Shown here one piece after another: positions 1 to 5,894 of a DNA stretch of 7,673 bases. Positions within the stretch are counted from its first letter, which is position 1. Each line of letters begins with the position of its first letter. The DNA is from Methanocorpusculum sp. Lineage in GTDB: Archaea > Halobacteriota > Methanomicrobia > Methanomicrobiales > Methanocorpusculaceae. A program made the translations under genes and the position numbers. The stretch is taken from contig JAGARL010000141.1 in NCBI GenBank assembly GCA_017622255.1, forward strand, positions 1-7,673, read 5' to 3'. The notes under the pieces are model-generated. The model was not told the DNA's origin, searched no databases, and was given only the letters and a program-made list of their open reading frames with translations.

Positions 1-13
1 CAAAGACGGTCTG

Positions 14-439
14 ATGGAAGTAACCGAGGTCATCCACTGCCACGGACATGAAAATGTCCGGGCATTCCATAAGAGTACGTTTGAGATTACCAAGGAGACG
101 GAGCTCTCGCCGAAAGGAGACTGTATTATCGCAGTCGGCGCAGACAAAGGCGCGGCTGACCTGTCCCCGGAGTTTCGGGAACTGATGGCAAAGGAGGGAG
201 CACGGCTGACCGCAGTGTTTTCAGCCGGAGGCATCACCGCGACGGTTACCGCAGACGGCGGAGAAGGAATTTGCCTGACGCATCCAACCGACCTTGTCTG
301 GCGGCGAAGCTCGTTTGTGTGCCCCAGAACCATTGGCATCTATGCAGATGCAACCGCGGCTCTTCTTCCGCGGGAGTTAATCGCGGTTCTGCAGACCGGT
401 GCGGAAATGACCGTGACGCTTACGGTCTTTGCAGAATAA
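14..439 (+). CDS. DUF371 family protein, function unknown
   Basis: This encodes a 141-residue soluble protein with no signal peptide or membrane segment. I recognise it as DUF371, a small family found mainly in archaea. The N-terminal block HCHGHENVRAFHKSTFEITK (residues 8-27), followed by GDCIIAVGADK (35-45) and a DL..EF segment (49-54), is the family signature. The length is about normal for the family, so the gene looks complete. The reading frame stays open upstream to the window edge (codons for K-D-G-L precede the ATG), so an earlier start cannot be excluded; I chose the ATG at 14 because the conserved core begins only a few residues later. The stop is followed at once by a run of nine T. 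No function is established; the conserved histidines and cysteine (H8, C9, H10, H12) could bind metal, but that is speculation. The family call is fairly sure and the role is unknown. Confidence 0.85.
   Translation: MEVTEVIHCHGHENVRAFHKSTFEITKETELSPKGDCIIAVGADKGAADLSPEFRELMAKEGARLTAVFSAGGITATVTADGGEGICLTHPTDLVWRRSSFVCPRTIGIYADATAALLPRELIAVLQTGAEMTVTLTVFAE
43..60 (+). other. Perfect 7-bp hairpin with GAAA tetraloop inside the DUF371 gene start
   Basis: CGGACAT (43-49) and ATGTCCG (54-60) are exact reverse complements separated by GAAA, a GNRA-type loop. It lies over codons 10-16 of the DUF371 gene, inside the conserved HGHENVR block. In mRNA it would sit about 30 nt after the start codon. It may be a by-product of the protein motif. 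Confidence 0.4.
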
Positions 440-486
440 TTTTTTTTTGAGATTTCTGACAACTGATTCTTTTCAAAATCTCTTTT
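440..486 (+). terminator. Transcription terminator region after the DUF371 gene
   Basis: Nine consecutive T (440-448) follow the TAA stop directly; oligo-T tracts of this kind terminate archaeal RNA polymerase. Right after it, GAGATTT (449-455) and AAATCTC (476-482) can pair as a 7-bp stem with a 20-nt loop, followed by TTTT (483-486), which gives a second, weaker terminator-like unit. The tandem arrangement fits a convergent gene end. Confidence 0.65.
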
Positions 487-494
487 CACTTCAC

Positions 495-516
495 CCCGCA
501 CAAACAGCGGTGCGGG
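495..516. repeat. GC-rich inverted repeat between the convergent DUF371 and corC-like genes
   Basis: CCCGCAC (495-501) and GTGCGGG (510-516) are perfect reverse complements around an 8-nt loop. Being symmetric, the hairpin can form in read-through RNA from either strand. It is not itself followed by a T tract on either strand; the T tracts lie between each gene end and the hairpin. It may therefore act as a backup block or as a 3'-end stabiliser rather than as a classical intrinsic terminator. Confidence 0.45.
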
Positions 517-530
517 AACAGGAAACAAAC

Positions 531-539
531 TAAAAAAAA
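531..539 (-). terminator. Oligo-T terminator after the corC-like gene
   Basis: On the minus strand the corC-like stop codon (541-543) is followed one base later by eight consecutive T (plus-strand A run 532-539). This is the archaeal oligo-T type of termination signal. The GC-rich inverted repeat at 495-516 lies further downstream in the same direction. Confidence 0.6.
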
Positions 540-540
540 G

Positions 541-1806
541 TTATTCGTTTCCGCCTTCGACGTCCTCGTCGGAAAGCGGGAAAATCATCTTCACTTTTAA
601 GATCTGGCGGCCGCGCACCTTGGTTACCACCAGCGTAATATCATCCACCGTCTTTACGGCTTCACCAAGACGCGGAATGTGTCCTAACTGCGAGAAGATA
701 AGACCGCCGATAGTCTCATAGCTTCCCGGATCTTCCGGCAGTTCAATCTCGAAGTACTCATTTAACTGCGTCACCCTGACCTGAGCATCCAGCATGTACA
801 TACCCTGGGCAATCTCAATGATGTCTTCGACCTCGTCGACATCAGTCTCATCCATGATATCGCCGACAAGCTCCTCTAAGATATCCTCGATGGTAACCAC
901 ACCGGAGAAACCGCCGAACTCGTCTAAGACAATGGCAAGATGGACACGGCGGACCTGCAGGTCGCGAAGCAGGTCGTCAATCTTCTTCGACTCCGGAACA
1001 CAGTAGACTTCCACCATCAGGTTCTTGACCGTCAGCTTCGTGTGGTCGTTGGAAGTGTATGCATCGAATACGTCCTTAAAGTTAATCGAACCGACGATGT
1101 TGTCCACGGTTTCGTGGTACACCGGAAGACGGGAGTAGCCGGTATCTCTAATGTAGGCAACCGCCTCATCCAGCGTTGCGGAGTCCTCAATCATGGAGAC
1201 ATCCGGACGCGGAGTCATAACTTCTTTGGCGGTGGTATCGTTGAAACGGAGAACCGAGTAAATCATCTCCTTCTCGTCTTCTTCGATAGCGCCTTCCATT
1301 TCTCCGACATCAATCCAGTCACGGATTTCCTCTTCGGTCACTGCCGGTCCGTCGTCATCCTTCTTTACTACTCCGCGGAGTCTGTCGTATACCCAGAAGA
1401 ACGGGGTAAGCAGGGTTGTTGCCCAGTAAATCGGGGTTGCGGCAAAGAGTGCAATCTGCTCCTGGTGCGTGTTGGCGTACGTCTTCGGTCCAACCTCGCC
1501 GAACACCAGGATAAGCAGGGTTACCACTCCCGTTGCAATCGCAATACCGGCGTTGCCGAATAAATCGAGAGCAATCGCTGTTGCGAGAGAAGCAGTACCG
1601 GTGTTTACCACATTGTTCAGAATCAGAATCGTGATTAAGAAGTGATCCGGATTTTCCTTTAATTTCTCAATCCGTCTGCCGCGTTTTCCGGTCTCGGCAA
1701 GCGCCTTTACCTTTGCCCGGTTCAGACCGACCAGAGCGACCTCGGAAGCCGAGGAGAATGCTGAAAGAGCCAGCAGAATTACAAAAAGAACGATATTCGT
1801 ATACAT
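541..1806 (-). CDS. CNNM/CorC (HlyC) family membrane protein with CBS domains
   Basis: This 421-residue protein has the full CNNM/CorC architecture. A DUF21 membrane domain (about residues 1-145) has hydrophobic segments near 3-20, 56-80, 86-104 and 117-138. The family motifs SASEVAL (19-25), NNVVNTG (64-70) and FGEVGPKTYA (102-111) supply polar residues of the kind that line the Mg2+ site in this family. A CBS pair follows (about 196-250 and 260-315), with VMTPRPDV, YSRLPVY and FGGFSGVVTIEDILEELVGDI, and then a C-terminal CorC_HlyC domain (about 335-408). Members are linked to Mg2+ export, proposed to be Na+-coupled, with nucleotide binding at the CBS pair; the substrate here is inferred. 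The length is normal and no key motif is missing. The chosen ATG starts just before the first membrane helix and has no clear Shine-Dalgarno. It is divergent from the agcS-like gene and convergent with the DUF371 gene. Older annotation calls such proteins 'hemolysin', which is probably misleading. Confidence 0.93.
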   Translation of the reverse strand: MYTNIVLFVILLALSAFSSASEVALVGLNRAKVKALAETGKRGRRIEKLKENPDHFLITILILNNVVNTGTASLATAIALDLFGNAGIAIATGVVTLLILVFGEVGPKTYANTHQEQIALFAATPIYWATTLLTPFFWVYDRLRGVVKKDDDGPAVTEEEIRDWIDVGEMEGAIEEDEKEMIYSVLRFNDTTAKEVMTPRPDVSMIEDSATLDEAVAYIRDTGYSRLPVYHETVDNIVGSINFKDVFDAYTSNDHTKLTVKNLMVEVYCVPESKKIDDLLRDLQVRRVHLAIVLDEFGGFSGVVTIEDILEELVGDIMDETDVDEVEDIIEIAQGMYMLDAQVRVTQLNEYFEIELPEDPGSYETIGGLIFSQLGHIPRLGEAVKTVDDITLVVTKVRGRQILKVKMIFPLSDEDVEGGNE

Positions 1807-1811
1807 TACTC

Positions 1812-1835
1812 AAAAACCCACGCCGCATCTGCGGC
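1812..1835 (-). promoter_or_regulatory. Attenuator-like hairpin plus T tract in the corC-like leader
   Basis: GCCGCA and TGCGGC (1822-1835) form a perfect inverted repeat, realistically a 5-bp GC stem with a 4-nt loop. On the minus strand it is followed by GTGGG and then five T (plus-strand A run 1812-1816), ending about 5 nt before the corC-like ATG. The order hairpin, T tract, start codon resembles an attenuator or a translation-controlling structure. Nothing here shows a ligand-binding aptamer. Confidence 0.35.
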
Positions 1836-1900
1836 TAATCGATTAAGCGGATGTCTGCAAACGGTCATAAATTGTTCTTACTCTATATGAGTTGTGACAG

Positions 1901-1912
1901 CATAAATATATC
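1901..1912 (-). promoter_or_regulatory. TATA-like element, candidate corC-like promoter
   Basis: On the minus strand this stretch reads as the A/T element GATATATTTATG, a plausible archaeal TATA box. Transcription would start about 25-27 nt further on, near 1880, giving a leader of roughly 75 nt that contains the hairpin at 1822-1835. A weaker alternative, CAATTTATGA at about 1865-1874, lies closer to the gene. The element is nearly symmetric and could also face the plus strand. Confidence 0.3.
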
Positions 1913-1973
1913 TTGTCAAACAGCCTGCGCCCCCTCATCCTATTCAGTAGGGTTCACATCGTGGTCTTTTGCG

Positions 1974-1983
1974 ATTATAAATA
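1974..1983 (+). promoter_or_regulatory. TATA box, candidate agcS promoter
   Basis: ATTATAAATA is the best TATA-like element upstream of the symporter gene. Its centre predicts a start of transcription near 2005, which leaves a leader of about 33 nt before the ATG at 2038. An imperfect palindrome (1981-1994) begins within its last three bases. Confidence 0.5.
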
Positions 1984-1994
1984 CCTATTGGTAT
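1981..1994. promoter_or_regulatory. Palindrome adjoining the agcS TATA box, candidate operator
   Basis: ATACC (1981-1985) and GGTAT (1990-1994) are reverse complements with a 4-bp spacer. The site overlaps the end of the TATA box and lies before the predicted transcription start, a position where archaeal repressors commonly block TBP/TFB or polymerase. Which regulator would bind is unknown. Confidence 0.35.
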
Positions 1995-2037
1995 GAAAAA
2001 GTAAGCCTCTTTATACTGCCGGACCGACGCTGTACTG

Positions 2038-3480
2038 ATGGAGTCAATGGCATTATTTGAGGACGCCTTCATCAATGCCGCCGGTACTGCCTGCAGTATT
2101 GTCGGATACGTCCTCATCGTAGTATTATTCCTCTTCGGAATGACCTACACTATCAAAACAAAAGGAGTACAGTTCCGCATGCTCAAGGAATCTGTACGCC
2201 TGACCTTCTCCGGACTTGCAGGAGAAGCAGTAAAGAAGAAAAACACGTTCGTCTCCTCCTTCCAGGCATTCTGTGTAAGTATGGGAGCACGGATTGGCGT
2301 TGGAAACATTGCCGGCGTTGCGATCGCTATCATGACAGGCGGTCCGGGCGCAATCTTCTGGATGTGGCTCTTTGCCATTATTGGAGCGGCAACCAGTTTC
2401 GTTGAGTGTACAATCGGTCAGATTTACAAAGAACGCCAGAATGACGGTCTCTACCACGGAGGACCGGCATACTATATCAAAAACGGTCTGAAGAAGCCGA
2501 AGTTCGCTCTCTTCATGGCGGTACTCGTTATCGTCGCCTATCCATTCCTCTTCACCGGTGTTCAGGCAAACACGGTCGCTATTGCATTCAGTGATGCATT
2601 CGGCGTCAGCCAGGTTCTTATGGCACTGGCAGTTACGCTCTTTGCCGCTCTTATCATCTGCGGCGGAGTATTACGTGTTGCCAAGGTATCCTCATGGCTT
2701 GTTCCGCTTATGGCTGTGGTTTACCTCGGTATCGCCCTGATTATCATCCTCATGAACATCACTGCTGTCCCGCAGATGCTTGCCCTGATTTTCACCGAGG
2801 CATTCAGTCTGAAAGCTGGAATCGGCGGTTTAATCGGCGGTGTGATTGTGATTGGTGTCCAGCGCGGTATGTTCTCGAATGAGGCTGGTGTCGGTTCTCT
2901 GCCGAATGTTGTTTCTGCCGCAAAAGTAAAACACCCGGCAGAACAGGGGTTAATCCAGTCCCTCGGTGTCTTTATCGATACCCTTGTGGTCTGCAGTGCA
3001 ACCGCATTTATTGTCCTCCTCTTCGGAGACTACCAGTCCTTTGGAACAACCGGTGTTCAGCTTGTGCAGGACATCTTAGGTGCAGGATTCCTTGGAGCAG
3101 CAGCTCCGTACCTGATTGCCTTCTTCACGCTGGTCTTTGCATTTACCTGCATTATCAGCTACTACTCGATGGGAGAAGCAAACGTAAAGTTCCTTTCCGG
3201 AAAGAAGTCCGCAATGGTCGTCTTCCGTGTTCTGGTGATCATCATGATTTTCATTTCCTGTGTCATGAGTCTTGACCTTATCTGGGCGCTCAATGATATC
3301 TTCCTGGGAATCATGGCTGTAACCAACATCTTCGCTCTTACTTTCCTCGGAAAGCATGCAGTCGAAGCTCTGCAGGATTACCGGAAACAGAAGAAAGCAG
3401 GCGTGGAGAAACCAGTTTTCACTCCGTCCTGTCTTTCAAATGCTGACGGTGTCTCCGTCTGGCCGGAAAAGGACGAATAA
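2038..3480 (+). CDS. agcS: Sodium:alanine/glycine symporter (AGCS family)
   Basis: This 480-residue polytopic membrane protein, with roughly eleven hydrophobic segments, matches the alanine or glycine:cation symporter (AGCS/AlsT) family, which imports small amino acids with Na+. Signature stretches are ARIGVGNIAGVA (84-95), GGPGAIFWMW (101-110), GLYHGGPAYYIKNGL (137-151), QRGMFSNEAGVGSLPN (275-290) and HPAEQGLIQSLGVFIDT (299-315). Length and motif order are normal for the family, and the tail after about 440 is a soluble, lysine-rich C terminus. No Shine-Dalgarno precedes the ATG at 2038. A second in-frame ATG at 2047 has GGAG only 3 nt before it, so the start is uncertain by three residues. 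The gene stands alone: it is divergent from the corC-like gene and convergent with the isomerase-like gene, has its own TATA box and palindrome, and ends in a strong terminator. Alanine versus glycine preference cannot be read from the sequence. Confidence 0.93.
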   Translation: MESMALFEDAFINAAGTACSIVGYVLIVVLFLFGMTYTIKTKGVQFRMLKESVRLTFSGLAGEAVKKKNTFVSSFQAFCVSMGARIGVGNIAGVAIAIMTGGPGAIFWMWLFAIIGAATSFVECTIGQIYKERQNDGLYHGGPAYYIKNGLKKPKFALFMAVLVIVAYPFLFTGVQANTVAIAFSDAFGVSQVLMALAVTLFAALIICGGVLRVAKVSSWLVPLMAVVYLGIALIIILMNITAVPQMLALIFTEAFSLKAGIGGLIGGVIVIGVQRGMFSNEAGVGSLPNVVSAAKVKHPAEQGLIQSLGVFIDTLVVCSATAFIVLLFGDYQSFGTTGVQLVQDILGAGFLGAAAPYLIAFFTLVFAFTCIISYYSMGEANVKFLSGKKSAMVVFRVLVIIMIFISCVMSLDLIWALNDIFLGIMAVTNIFALTFLGKHAVEALQDYRKQKKAGVEKPVFTPSCLSNADGVSVWPEKDE

Positions 3481-3496
3481 TCCTTTTCCCTTTTTT
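3465..3496 (+). terminator. Hairpin/oligo-T terminator overlapping the agcS stop codon
   Basis: GGAAAAGGA (3465-3473) pairs perfectly with TCCTTTTCC (3481-3489) as a 9-bp stem with a 7-nt loop that contains the TAA stop; it is followed by C and six T (3491-3496). This is a bacterial-looking intrinsic terminator. It ends within the stop codon of the convergent isomerase-like gene, and the inverted repeat can also fold in RNA from the minus strand. Confidence 0.75.
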
Positions 3497-4295
3497 ATCC
3501 CCGATACCACCGGGTCTCTTCTGCAAGAATTTCCGTACGGTCTAAAAGACTCAGTTCTCCAAAGTTTAAGTCCTCGAACTCATAGGTAACGCGTCCTGTA
3601 TAGCCGATGTGTTTCAGGACGGCTTTGAGTGCATCCCCTTCCGCAGTTCCGGCAAGCGGCGAGTGCATCGCACCATTTCTGCCGAGGCTTGCATGGATGT
3701 TTACCATGCGGTCACTGCACTGTTCGATAAAGGAAAACGGATCTCCTGCCGCCTGGGCGTGGGCGTAGTCGAAGGTAAAGGAAAGCCAGGAGTATTCATC
3801 CAGGACCTCCCGCATTTCAGGAGCGGTTGTTATATGTGCATTTACTGCAGGCGGCATGTTTTCCAGGGCGATTATAACATTGTTTCCGGCAACTTCAGAG
3901 AGACGTCCCAGATACTGGTGGAAGCGTTCCTTGTCAAGGTAGGTAACCGGGCGTTTTGCGGTACGTTTTCCCGGATGAATCGTAACGATGCCGCCGCCAA
4001 GCGCCTCCAGCATCTCGATGCAGTCTATCGTACACTCCGCGGAAAGCGCGGCTACTTTGGGGTTGAAGGAGCAGGGGTTGAGGTCGAAGATTGGCGCATG
4101 CATGGCTAACGGGAACAGATGCGGGTAGCGCTTTTTCTCTTCCAGAAGCTCATCTATCCGTGCGCCTGCCATCCAGAACTCCGGAGTCTCCATCCAGAAC
4201 TCCACGGAATCCAGCCCTGCAGAGTGCATGGCGGCAAATATTTCCGGTGTCTTGTATGGGTGGAAGAACATGCTGGATGCTTCGAGCGTGTACAT
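3495..4295 (-). CDS. Sugar phosphate isomerase/epimerase-like TIM barrel protein
   Basis: This 266-residue soluble protein belongs to the AP-endonuclease-2/xylose-isomerase-like TIM barrel superfamily. Likely metal ligands recur at the strand ends in the expected order: MHAP (H66), IHPG (H107), ALEN (E145), TFDYAH (D176, H179), NIHAS (H201), H211 and YEFED (E239). This pattern fits a divalent-metal enzyme acting on a sugar or sugar phosphate, but the same fold includes endonuclease IV-type DNA repair enzymes and inositol catabolism enzymes, so the substrate is not known. The length is typical and the barrel looks complete. The ATG at 4295 has no Shine-Dalgarno, yet a TATA-like element lies about 27 nt upstream, which suggests a leaderless mRNA and supports this start; M9 is an alternative. 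It is monocistronic, convergent with agcS (14 nt apart) and divergent from xseA. Confidence 0.85.
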   Translation of the reverse strand: MYTLEASSMFFHPYKTPEIFAAMHSAGLDSVEFWMETPEFWMAGARIDELLEEKKRYPHLFPLAMHAPIFDLNPCSFNPKVAALSAECTIDCIEMLEALGGGIVTIHPGKRTAKRPVTYLDKERFHQYLGRLSEVAGNNVIIALENMPPAVNAHITTAPEMREVLDEYSWLSFTFDYAHAQAAGDPFSFIEQCSDRMVNIHASLGRNGAMHSPLAGTAEGDALKAVLKHIGYTGRVTYEFEDLNFGELSLLDRTEILAEETRWYRG

Positions 4296-4318
4296 GTAAT
4301 GGGATTGTACGCGGGAAT

Positions 4319-4326
4319 CTAAATAG
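4319..4326 (-). promoter_or_regulatory. TATA-like element implying a leaderless isomerase-like transcript
   Basis: On the minus strand this reads CTATTTAG. Its centre is about 27 nt before the A of the ATG at 4295, which would place transcription initiation at or within a few bases of the start codon. The absence of any Shine-Dalgarno before that ATG agrees with a leaderless message. Confidence 0.45.
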
Positions 4327-4386
4327 ATGTTGGCTTGGGGGTACGAGTATGTGGGGTTAAGGTAAGTTTTTCCATCTCATGTGTTG

Positions 4387-4425
4387 GAGCGTTTTTCGTG
4401 TAGATTTCGCGTGGGAAAATCGCTC
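4387..4425. repeat. Long imperfect inverted repeat in the divergent isomerase/xseA intergenic region
   Basis: GAGCGTTTTTC (4387-4397) and GAAAATCGCTC (4415-4425) pair over 11 positions with one T-T mismatch, around a 17-nt loop. The loop itself carries related CGTGT and CGCGTG stretches. The site lies 90-130 nt upstream of both divergent genes, so it may be an operator or an RNA hairpin in a long xseA leader. The rest of 4296-4514 shows no gene. Confidence 0.4.
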
Positions 4426-4514
4426 ATACAAAGCCTTGATTAAACCCGCACAAAAGAAATCCGTACCCAAAGAAAACAGAACGCTTCATCTTCTCTAAAC
4501 TCCAATATATCTTC

Positions 4515-5894
4515 ATGGCAAAAAAAGCGCCCGTTCAGGCTACCCTTTCCTTTGATGAAAGCGAGAGCGGAAGCGCATTTTCCTTTATCAGCCCGGTCAA
4601 AGACCCGAACCCGCTGCCGAAGAAAGAGCCGGATGTGTTAACGGTTGCCGAACTCGGCGAACGGATTCGCGATGTCTTAGACTGTGAACGCCTGACCAAC
4701 ATCACCGTCACCGGAGAGGTTACCGGATACCGGCCGAACGCATCCGGGCACCTCTACTTCTCCTTAACCGAAAAAGGTGACACCGACGCCGCAGTCTCCT
4801 GCGTTATGTGGAAATATGCCGCAAAGAATCTCGCCTTCCCCATAAAAGACGGTCTTGCGGTAAACATCACCGGACACGTGGACTTCTACCCTCCTTCCGG
4901 GCGGATGCAGTTCATTGTCAAGAAAATCGAACCGGCGGCAGGAGGAAAAACCGGTCTCTACCTGCAGAAAGAACAGTGGAGAAAACAGCTCGAAGCGGAA
5001 GGCACTATCCCGCGCCCCGAATCCGAGAAGAGAAGCCCGCCGCTTTTTCCCAAAAGCATCGGTGTGGTAACGTCCAGGACCGGTTCGGTTCTGCAGGATA
5101 TCAGAAACGTCTTATCACGACGCTATCCGCTTCCGGTTCTCCTTGCTCCCGCACAGGTGCAGGGAGCAGGCGCTGAGGTCTCGATTATCTCTGCTATCGA
5201 ATCCCTGCAGGGAAAAGTCGATGTCATTATCGTCGCCCGCGGCGGCGGAAGTTTCGAAGACCTCTTCGTCTTCAACCACCCGGATGTTGTCCGGGCGGTG
5301 AGAAACTCCGCAGTCCCTATCATCAGCGCAGTCGGACACGAGACGGATGTTACCCTCGTGGACTTTGCAAGCGACCGCAGAGTACCCACCCCGTCTGCCG
5401 CGGCAGAAACCGTTGTCCCCGACCGCACCGTTCTCTTAAACAACCTCGAGGACTACCGCAGAAGAATTCATGACCGGACCCGCGGCATTCTCAGTACCAA
5501 CCGTCAGACCGTTGCCGAACTGAAACTGCGGGTTGACCCGTCGCGTCTCTCCCGCAGACTTGACATGATGCAGCAGCAGACTGCAGACCTTGCAGAACGG
5601 ATTGGCTCCGCCTTTGTCCGCCGGATAGAAGGACAGCGCGACCTGTTGTCCCAGATGCAGGAGCGCATATTCAAAGGTGCCTCTGCCAAAATCAGAACCG
5701 CATCCCTCGAACTTGCCGGAGAAAAGGAGAAAATTCTCGCCGCCGACCCGAAAAAGCCGCTCGAACGCGGCTATGCCCTCGTCCAGATGGGCGGGACAGT
5801 CGTTCGTTCCAAGAACCAGCTGAAAAAAGATGACCGCTTAACCCTCTGTCTTGCAGACGGAGAAGTAACCGCAACCGTGGAGAAAATTGTATGA
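4515..5894 (+). CDS. xseA: Exodeoxyribonuclease VII large subunit
   Basis: XseA is the catalytic subunit of exonuclease VII, which with several copies of XseB degrades single-stranded DNA to oligonucleotides without ATP. At 459 residues it is close to the E. coli length. An OB fold (about 41-141, with TVTGEVTGYRPNASGHLYFSL) is followed by the catalytic domain (about 142-300) and a long helical, coiled-coil-prone region (about 305-405). The C-terminal segment DPKKPLERGYALVQ (411-424) is typical. Residues matching the E. coli catalytic set are present: D195 in SVLQDI, R242 in ARGGGSFEDL, and H275 and D278 in GHETD. Odd points: about 40 residues precede the OB fold, including a QATLSF stretch (8-13). 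There is no Shine-Dalgarno, and a TATA-like element (4503-4510) sits too close to the ATG to serve it. A GTG at 4635 is a possible later start. The gene overlaps xseB. ExoVII is bacterial-type, so acquisition by transfer is likely. Confidence 0.95.
   Translation: MAKKAPVQATLSFDESESGSAFSFISPVKDPNPLPKKEPDVLTVAELGERIRDVLDCERLTNITVTGEVTGYRPNASGHLYFSLTEKGDTDAAVSCVMWKYAAKNLAFPIKDGLAVNITGHVDFYPPSGRMQFIVKKIEPAAGGKTGLYLQKEQWRKQLEAEGTIPRPESEKRSPPLFPKSIGVVTSRTGSVLQDIRNVLSRRYPLPVLLAPAQVQGAGAEVSIISAIESLQGKVDVIIVARGGGSFEDLFVFNHPDVVRAVRNSAVPIISAVGHETDVTLVDFASDRRVPTPSAAAETVVPDRTVLLNNLEDYRRRIHDRTRGILSTNRQTVAELKLRVDPSRLSRRLDMMQQQTADLAERIGSAFVRRIEGQRDLLSQMQERIFKGASAKIRTASLELAGEKEKILAADPKKPLERGYALVQMGGTVVRSKNQLKKDDRLTLCLADGEVTATVEKIV
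5879..5882 (+). promoter_or_regulatory. Ribosome binding site of xseB inside the xseA end
   Basis: GGAG lies 8 nt before the xseB ATG, within the last codons of xseA. Together with the ATGA stop/start overlap it supports the start at 5891 and translation coupled to xseA. It is one of the few well-placed Shine-Dalgarno-like sites in the window. Confidence 0.55.

Noticed and set aside
940..1563. A 207-codon open frame on the plus strand
   Set aside because: It lies wholly antisense to the corC-like gene, whose protein has strong domain matches; the frame's product has no recognisable motif and arises from the codon bias of the opposite strand.
1851..2060. A 69-codon open frame in the divergent intergenic region
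   Set aside because: It spans the TATA box and palindrome, overlaps the agcS start, lacks a Shine-Dalgarno, and encodes no recognisable motif.
3609..4109. A 166-codon open frame on the plus strand
   Set aside because: It is antisense to the TIM-barrel protein, whose metal-ligand motifs are intact; the product is unpatterned and Cys/Arg-rich, as shadow frames usually are.
4091..4360. An 89-codon plus-strand frame across the isomerase-like gene start
   Set aside because: Most of it is antisense to the isomerase-like gene, and it runs through the predicted promoter region with an unpatterned product.
5279..5295. CCCGGA/TCCGGG hairpin with a 5-nt loop
   Set aside because: It is inside the conserved xseA coding region just after the RGGGS motif, is short, and is explained by GC-rich codon choice.
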